From Chrysaora quinquecirrha (taxonomy: Eukaryota > Cnidaria > Scyphozoa > Semaeostomeae > Pelagiidae): a stretch of DNA of 64,000 nt. Position 1 is the stretch's first letter; every line of letters starts with the position of its first letter. The notes beneath the pieces are model-generated. The model did no database searches. It saw nothing but the letters and a program-made list of their open reading frames with translations, and was not told the origin of the DNA. Position numbers and translations under genes: made by a program. Of this stretch, positions 12,301-21,300 are shown piece after piece. The stretch spans positions 94,500-158,499 of the forward strand of contig JACTAT010000087.1 in the NCBI GenBank assembly GCA_014526335.1, in the 5' to 3' direction.

Positions 12301-15300
12301 TTTTGATACAGGCCTGCCATTATATGTAATCGTCCGAGCTAAAGCAAAGTGATACTGACATGGGAAGCCAGCATACCTTAATCCCTGCATTCCGAAGTAG
12401 TTCCAGAGTAGGCCTAACATCAGTTTGTAGTTTATCTTCTACGCCAGTTAAGCAAAGCAGTTCCAAATCGTATTCAAGACTCTCTTGCACAGCAAGAACC
12501 TAAAATGAACATCATTAGTAAATGTTAGTTACCAACAAATATCTAACACCAATACAGATCTGATCTTACTTAACACTTATTACTGTATGTTAAGCAGGCG
12601 ATCACATTGCAAAAGATTGAAGCAATGGCCCTATGCAATTAAAAATTCACTCGACGAGGTTAAAAATATAAAAGAAAGCATTTCTAATTTGAGTTAAAGC
12701 GGAAGTGAGTGTCTGGTCTCCCCGCATGGGCCTCTTCCAGGGTCTCGGTGCCGTTTCGAGGCTGTGGCTGAAAATTGTTGGTAACTTTCTCATTCATATT
12801 TGCAAAATTTCCCACCCGCCCTCCCATTCCTGTGTGCTGGATAGTTACTGGCCATACCTTTCTGACATGCCTTGTACACAGGCCCACGGGAAAAAACAGG
12901 TTTTTCTTCACCAAACCCCAACCTTTGGACTGAAATTTGGATTATTTGCAATTGGGCCTGTGTACATTCGCCAAACTTGCTCCTATGATGACAGAACACA
13001 GGCCATCATGCTAACTTGTTATTTTAGACATAAGGCTCAACAGCTCTGAGGGGCATGGCCAAAATTAATGGTGGCTCGGAATTTTGGGTTTGTGGTTGCG
13101 AACGACCAAGTTTTAAAACAGTATTATGGAAGAAGTTAAGTTAGAAAACATGTTTTTTTTTCTCTCGAGTTTTTCTTTCCTTTCCACATAAAACTCATCA
13201 AATTCAAATTTAGGACCTGCCGTACCAATTAATTTTTTTGATGCAAACAAGTTGATTTGAAAGTAAACTTATCCCTTTTTTAAACGCCCCCTTGAATCAA
13301 CACCAAGGGCGTTTAATCAAAGTAGTAAGATATAACTCTAAATGCAGACATACCTTACTATTTCTGTCTTCAATAGACAATTTTGCTTGTGAGTAACGAT
13401 ACTGGAAATGAATAAAAAAACATGAATATAAGCAATAAAATGATGATCAAACTAATTCTACTTGCATTTCACCTATAAACTGGTTCCTTTAAATATTCAT
13501 AAAAACCGTAGGTAAAGTTGTTAACGAAAGTACGAGCAATACTGCTACAAAAAAAGAAAATACCTCAAAATCGGCATATTGATCCTCTGATAATATTTTC
13601 TTAGCTACAACGAGTGTCCGCAGTCCTTCTCGTGCCATATTACCACACTAAAAAGAACATAAAAATCATGAAAAAGAGTATTTCCTAGCTTTCTTAAGCT
13701 AGAGGGCTGACAGTACTAGATTCCTAGAAAAATTGCAAGTGTTCTTTTAGACGAGGACAAGTAGCAAGCCAGACATGATTAATTAAGTAGTGGCAAAACA
13801 TTTGTCCTAAGACTCAGCTAATGCATCAGAATGGAAGGTGAAGAAATTTGACATGTCGAATGTCTCATTTTCAGCTAGATAGTCTCATTTTCAGGAAGAC
13901 GGAGAAATTTGGCATGTCGAATGTCTCATTTTCAGCTAGATAGTCTCATTTTCAGGAAGACGGAGAAATTTGACATGTCGAATGTCTCATTTTCAGCTAA
14001 CAATTCAGCAAAATGCCCCGTATTTTGTTAAAGCGATGTCCCTTAGGTCCTCGCCTGGCAAACGATCATATATTGTTTGTCAAACATTTGAAATTTGATT
14101 GTTAAGCAATTTTCGAACGCTGTGCAACGCCACAAAACATTGCTTGACAAGCAAAATAAACTGAATTTGTTTTGCTTGGTGCATGCAAACATGTTGGATG
14201 AGCAATGTTATGAGATGTCACCAACTGACCAAACGGTGAAAAATTTTGCTTGATAAGGATAAGCAAGTTCTAAATTTGACAAACAATGTTTGACCTTTTG
14301 ACCATTTAAGCAGACATAGCTAGGCAAGCGAAAATGTGCCAACTATGTTTTGCAATGTTTTCGAAAAGAACAAAAAATGTTTTGCTTAATGGTAAAACAC
14401 TGATTGACAGGCCAATTTCAAATGATCGTAAAACAAGCAAACTTGTAATGATAGTCATGATAATAATATTTGCCACTTTGTGCTTCATTATTATAAATTC
14501 TCAATGCAGTTCTGTCAATTATCACAGGATAATCGAAACTTGTCTTTCAAGTTAAGCAAATATAATTCTTTGCGTCAAAATTCAAATGCTTGGCAAACAA
14601 TGTTTGATCGTTTGGCCAGAGCCATATATGAACATACAAAACCAAACAAATCAGATATCAGCAACATCGCAACTTCCTTTTACGAAATGAGATCAGGAAG
14701 GTAAGAAGTAGCTTTTACCTCTTCTTCTAACCAATCATTGTACTGAACTCGACTGTTCATAACAGTATCAGCGCCTTTCATGTAAAAAGTAATCTCTCCA
14801 GTTTTTTCTTCCTAAAGATCAACAAAATGTGAGATAAGAAGAAAATCTTTAAACAAATCTGGATTCCAAGGGGATTCCAACGACTTCACGTTTCTGGAAT
14901 GACTGTTATCATCCGGTCATTGAAGCGTAATTAATAAATATACTGAAAGCCTGACTGTCCGCTATACAGGGCAAAAACTAAGGGAAGATTTTGTGGAAAG
15001 TTAGAGGAGAAAGAAATAGATCTGAATTGAGTTTTGAATATACTTAAATTAATGCAAATGGTTAGTCTATTTTCGTTGCTGCGGAGGAACCTTAACAAAA
15101 CGGACCCCAATGTCCGTTGTAGATATGTCCGCTGTATGGAGGTTTGTTTTTTTACATAGATATGACCTATGGGGTTAAAATATCTGTCCGCTTTTCGGAG
15201 CTGTCCAATAATAGAGGTTGAACTATAAGTTGATTCAAAGCATTCTGATGTGTTGTAGAAGAATGAGCAAAAATGTTGCAAGCGAATTTTCGGACGCTCT

Positions 15301-18300
15301 AGGCTACGTTTACACGAGAGAAAGTGGATAGGATCTAAAGTGGATCGGATCCAGGATTTCTAGCTATGGTACGGATAGGCCTTCCGTTTACACAAGACAC
15401 TGATGCGATCCATCTGCATACACGTACAAAAGAAGACCGGCTTTAAACTGGAACGCTTTGCAAAGCGATTCAAAAGTAGGTCGGTTCGCGGACTAGAAAT
15501 GGATCGAATCTGCGAAATTGTGTGTAAACGCAAGGCCTATCTGTACCAAAAGTAGATCGGATCCACTTTAGGCCCGATTCATTTTTGCTCGTCTAAACGG
15601 GGTCTGAAAAATTTCGCACCTGTCCACCCTTGTGAGGTTGACCAATGATTACCCAGGGTATTCGTTCAAGAACATCATTTGGGCCCCGGGGGGATAAGCT
15701 GCTGTTCTACATCAGCTGTCTCGTTAGGCTGAGGCTGTACTAGGGGACATGTTGTGCGCGACACTGCCATGTGGCACATATTCCCTCGATGTCTCCCGGT
15801 TCAGCCACCTCGAAAACTTTGTAGCGCACGACAAAATTTGTAGGAAGAGACACGCAAATATTTCTGAGAGAACAGAAAAATTTCTTGTCTCGGCGACTAT
15901 TGCTCTTTTGTCACTCGCATTTTAGCCACCTTGAGAGACACGCTGCGTGACAGTGTCAGTCGCGATATGTCTCTTAGTTTAGCCAGGCCTTTAACCTATT
16001 CGCTTTACTTGCAACTGTAACTGTTAGTGGTAAGTCATTGAGAGAGGGAGAGGGGCAATGTGCTTTTAATAAATTGTAAAAATCTTTTTCTAACCTGTAT
16101 AACTATACCCATTCTCTTTGTTTCTGATGTGAAAGGGAACATCTGCAGAATTTTATAGCTCTGTATTTGACCAGATTGAGTCCTGAGTTGCATAGAGTGA
16201 AGGTCACGGTAAATTAAAGTCAGTCCGACGCTTTCTGTCCATTTTACAAGAGCAACCTGGAAAAAGAATAATTAAAGATATTTAGTGGATACGAACTACT
16301 CTTCTGGTCCACCACATCAAACGAAGAATCCACCACAGTACGCAAAAAATACCACCGCATCAAGCATAATAACCCACCACATCAAACATAATAACCCACC
16401 ACAGTAGTGTGTAGCCACCACTGTGGTGTGTATAGATTCGATAAAACAAAATGAAATCATCAACCTTTCAACTTACGTAAGAGATTCAGCAATTATACCC
16501 GAAAAACCATGTCACTCAGTGGTGCCGGAGAAAAAACTAGGGGACCTCAACAGCAGTATAGATTTTTTATACCGTATTTCCACGAATAAGCACCCTCCCT
16601 CGAATAAGCGCCCGTTTTTGGATTTGGGTGCCAATCAAGTTGTTCCCACCACTCCGTTGCTGGTATTTGTGTAAGTTCTTGATGTGAGGAATCAAGGGAC
16701 ACCTTTTGCCAGCTGCTGCGAAACATAGTTTTCCCAAGAACGTTAGCTGATAATTGCTCCTCTTTGAGAAGGCTTTTTAAACAAGCGCCCCGGGCATTAT
16801 CGAAGAAATACGGTATGTCGTGCTGTTATTGATGCTACGCACTGGCACTGATATGAGACGCTTGAACCGGTGGTGTGTCCCTCTGCGGGGTTTCACAGCA
16901 TGCGTTCCCAGAAGCTTTTCCAAAAAAGGTACCACCTCCACTGTGGCTTAGGTTGGCCGATATTAGCTATTAAGAACTACAGAAACGACTTGAACTTCAA
17001 AAATGGGGGTCGTTTAGGGGGTTACATGTTCTCCTGCTTCCTAGTGTTCTGTAGGATTATTATGAAATTGATAGACAACCGGATTGACAGGGGAGATTTT
17101 ACCTGATCCCTGTTTCCTGACATTCCCTTGTTCCCTTTTAATTTTTTAAAATATCGCATGTTCCTCGAACCCCTAAAAGACCCTCAAAATAACGTTTTAA
17201 CACATTGCACAAAATTTGAGATTTTTTACTATTTGTCAAGCCTCCTCCTCCGATCTCAATGCTGGTTGTTTTATTTTGTTGGACCGTTGCAATCAAATGT
17301 CACAAAGTTTCTTATGCAACACTGAATTGGAAGAAGGAGGAATATTTATCCTTCGATACCTTTAATTACCAGTCGCAACAGTTATTGCAAAGATTGCAGA
17401 GCCCCCTACAGCCCTATAAACATTGGTGGTGAATGAGCGCTTAGGAGCCTCTGCATTGACTGGAAAATTAACGAATCAATTCACCTCATCAGGACTTGCA
17501 GCTTGATAATTCACTTCAATGTTTTCTCCTTTGACAGCCATTTCAATATCGCCATTGACAACAATAGGATTAGGAAGAGGCTCCTCCGCAACTGGTGTGA
17601 CATTGTGGCAAAGAGAAAGTGCCTTCACAGCTTCCTGTACCCTGGTAACGACGTTTCTTCTAATCTAAGACAAAAAAACCAATATAAGTTCGATTGAAAT
17701 GACACTAGCTTACCTATACAAACTAGTGTTTTGGGTACAAACTTGTGTGATAAATATACCATCATATCAAGGATAATGGCACACCACATAAAGAATAATA
17801 ACCCACCACGGTAGTGCATATTCACCACAGTGCGGAAGAATAGCACCAAAGTACGCAAAATACACCACCACGTTAAAGATACATAATAACCCACCACAGT
17901 ACGCAAAAATACCATCATAGAACGCAAAATACACCACCACACCAGAACGCAAAATACACCACCACATCAAGCATAATAGCCCACCAAAGAAATGATTATC
18001 CAGCACAGTACGCAAAACATGCAATTACAGTATTATCCCAGCAGTGGTGCGCATTGGTTTCCTAACGCACATTACACGTTTTTTTTTATAAGAACAAAGT
18101 ATATAAGAACATAAGGCTTCCGAGGCTGAAAAGTTAAGAACATGCTAAGAACATTATAAGGCTTTGTGAAGCTAGAAACAAATTAGAATTTACTTTCTTA
18201 AGTGGCTCTGTCCTATTCTCCACTCCAGAAAGCTAATGAACTATCAAGCATCGTGATTTTGTGACATTTTTACACGCGCGTCCCTTTTGGTAGCAATTAT

Positions 18301-21300
18301 CACCCAATTTGAAAAATAACAGCTTTTTAAAAAGCAAGAAAATTAAGAACATGTTAACAACATTTTGAGCCTTCAAATCGGAAAAATTAAGAACATTGCA
18401 TGGCTTTCTTCGATTTCAGTGCTCTTATAAAAAAAACGTGTATTCACAATCTTGCATGATATGGTGTATTTTTCGACGAGAATGGTTCAGTCATACAGAA
18501 AAAGACATGTTGAAAAAGTTTAATATCATTCAATATCTTAAGTTTTTTAAGAATAAAATTTTATACAAAAGCAAACGTAAAAACAGGCAAAAAGATACAT
18601 ATTTATAACAATTTTAAAACAAAACACTACTACATAATAACTCTTAAAAAGGTAATTAATATAATTATAGTCATATTTATCAGTTATTAATATAATTTAT
18701 ATTTAATATAAATTTATCTTTCTGAACGTTTCTCTAACATGATAAAAAGAATCTCTTTTGTTCTTTCAGTAGCTTTTTTCCATAGCCAACGCTGAAAAGG
18801 AAAAAATCTGTAATTAACTGAACACCTCATTAGTGTTGACATACATAGCCAGGCCAAAGAGTTTTTCTTTACATCGATTTTATAAAAACTTTGTTAGTAT
18901 TTCTATATCAACCTTGAGTGCTGCCCGACTTCAAATCCTGCTTTATCAAATAGAATGAATAAACGAATGAATGAATGAATTTCACAAGCATCCATGAACC
19001 AGGTGGTGGCCATATCTGTCTTTGCCCAAGTTCCCGGATGCCCGCCATACTGAAAGCAGCCAATCAGGAATGAGATGATGCAATGGTCATTTGATAAGCC
19101 AATTCGTTGAATTTTCACCCCGTGTAACGTGTGTGCAGTACCGTGGGGGATGCGCAGTACCGTGGGGGATGTTCAGTACATGTGGGGAGGCATCCCTGAG
19201 TACCGTGGGGGATGTTCAGTACCGTGGGGAGGCATCCTGAGTACCGTGGGGGATGTTCAGTACCGTGGGGAGGCATCTCTGAGTACCGTGGCGGATGTTC
19301 AGTACGGTGGGGTTGATCAGCTGTAATCAATCTTCGAATCACTTTTTCCGTTGTTATTTTTATAACTTATCGTGCGGGATTAGTACATCGTTTCTTAGTC
19401 AACACAACGGGAAAGCAGACTACTATGAATGTCAAGTTCACAATTGCGTGAGATAATCTGATGTATTTCACAACACAGCGAAGTTTTGTTCTGTAGTTGA
19501 TATTTCTAAATTCTAGAACCTGTTTAGGACAACTGTTCCTTACAAAAGTGTGTTGTACTGACCAAATGAGAGAATGAATTAAGATCTCGATGGATGAGCT
19601 GTAATAAAAATTTTTGCAGCATGCTCCTAGAAGGGCAGGCAGCCCGTGCTCAGCGTTTGATACCTTCTTGCAACATACGAAACAGGTCGATGTGGACGAC
19701 GGACCAAATAAAAAGAATTGCTGACTTCCTACAAATTATTGTAACAATTTGACAAGAGTTGATGAAAGGGGCCACGTTTTCCTATACCCGCAACTCATTT
19801 TAAAATAGCTCGAATTATCTCACGCAAAGTACTCTTGTGAATTTGACAGTTATTTTGGACTGATTTTCCGTTCGATTCACTAAGAAATGACAAGCTTAAC
19901 CCGCTATGTTTTTAATATACACGTATTTTTTTATAAGAAACTAAAAAATTGATCCAGTACTAAAAGTTTCTTAAAATTTTCAGATTTTGAGTACTGAAAG
20001 TTTCTTACGAGTTTCTTAAATATCCATATTTGGCAACATAGTTATTCTACTGTATCTTAACGATGTTCCAAACCCATTTATCGATCGTGTTTGCATGCAT
20101 ATGGGTTCCTTTTTGTCTTCTTGTCACAGAAATGCTTTATCGTAGAGAAAACACGGAAAATAAAGAAAATTTTCTCTGTTTGAGGTGAAAAGGTTCCTAC
20201 GCTATAAAATTCCACTACTGGAGTTTCTTAACGCTTTGGCCATTCGAGAGTCTGGGTTTCTTATAAAGAGTTTCTTATAAAAAAATACGTGTATCTTCCC
20301 TTTATTTTTTTCTATTATTATCCCAAGGATTCTTGTGAACTTGACATTCATAGTAGTCTGGTTTTCCGTTGTGTTGACTAAGAAACGATGTACTAATCCC
20401 GCACGATAAGTTATAAAAATAACAACGGAAAAAGTGATTCGAAGATTGATTACAGCTGATCAACCCCACCGTACTGAACATCCGCCACGGTACTCAGAGA
20501 TGCCTCCCCACGGTACTGAACATCCCCCACGGTACTCATGATGCCTCCCCACAGAAATCATGGTATCCCCCCACGGTACTGAACATCCCCCACGGTACTC
20601 AAGATGTCGCCCCACGGTACTCAGGATGCCTCCCCACGGTAATCCCCCACGGTACTCAGGGATGCCTCCCCACATGTACTGAACATCCCCCACGGTACTG
20701 TGCATCCCCCACCGTACTGCACACACGTTACACGGGGTGATTTTGGCGCGTGTCTGCTTCTGTTGAATTTTTCAAAACATTCATCAATTTCGCATTCTCC
20801 CCATCACTGATACATGTAATTCATAAAAATTTTTCCCAGTTCAGTTGTAACGATTTTAAAAAGATTTGAAAAGATATTTGAAAGCGAGAAACTCTCTGGG
20901 TCTCAGAGAGTCCCAGCTTCAAGCTCTATAACGAGCACGATATATGGACGAACTAGAAAGAAAGGAGAGCAGGCAAATTCTAAGGCTTAAATTGAATATG
21001 GTTAAAGCTAAGAGTAACTATAAAAACTCTCATAATGACATAACATGCGGTCACTGCCAAGTAGATGAGACCACAGAGCATTATCTAGAATGCAAAGAAT
21101 ATAGAAAAATAACAGGATTCGAACTAGACAAGAGTGACATAAAAAGCAAAAACATGAGCAGACTAAGCCAAGCAGCGAAGCACATAACTTGGGTGGAAGA
21201 ATACAACAAGGTGTAGGCAGAAATAATGATATATATATATAAAAAAAAAAAAAAATCGTCGATTCAAGTCTTGCACGTCATAAGACTGTGCTCAGTAACT

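Larger units (their letters stand above)
2009..17180 (+). repeat. 15.2-kb block duplicated at 25055-40336 (copy A)
   Basis: Copy A of the duplicated block. It aligns collinearly with 25055-40336 across exons and introns, interrupted by large indels: transposons, the terminal-exon deletion, and microsatellite length. It is continuous with unique sequence on both sides. Confidence 0.95.

Noticed and set aside
17365..17430. Possible ATPase exon between 17485 and 16256
   Set aside because: The exon ending ASPDE (17485) joins directly to VALVKWTES (16256) in phase 0, as in the family, so no exon is needed here.
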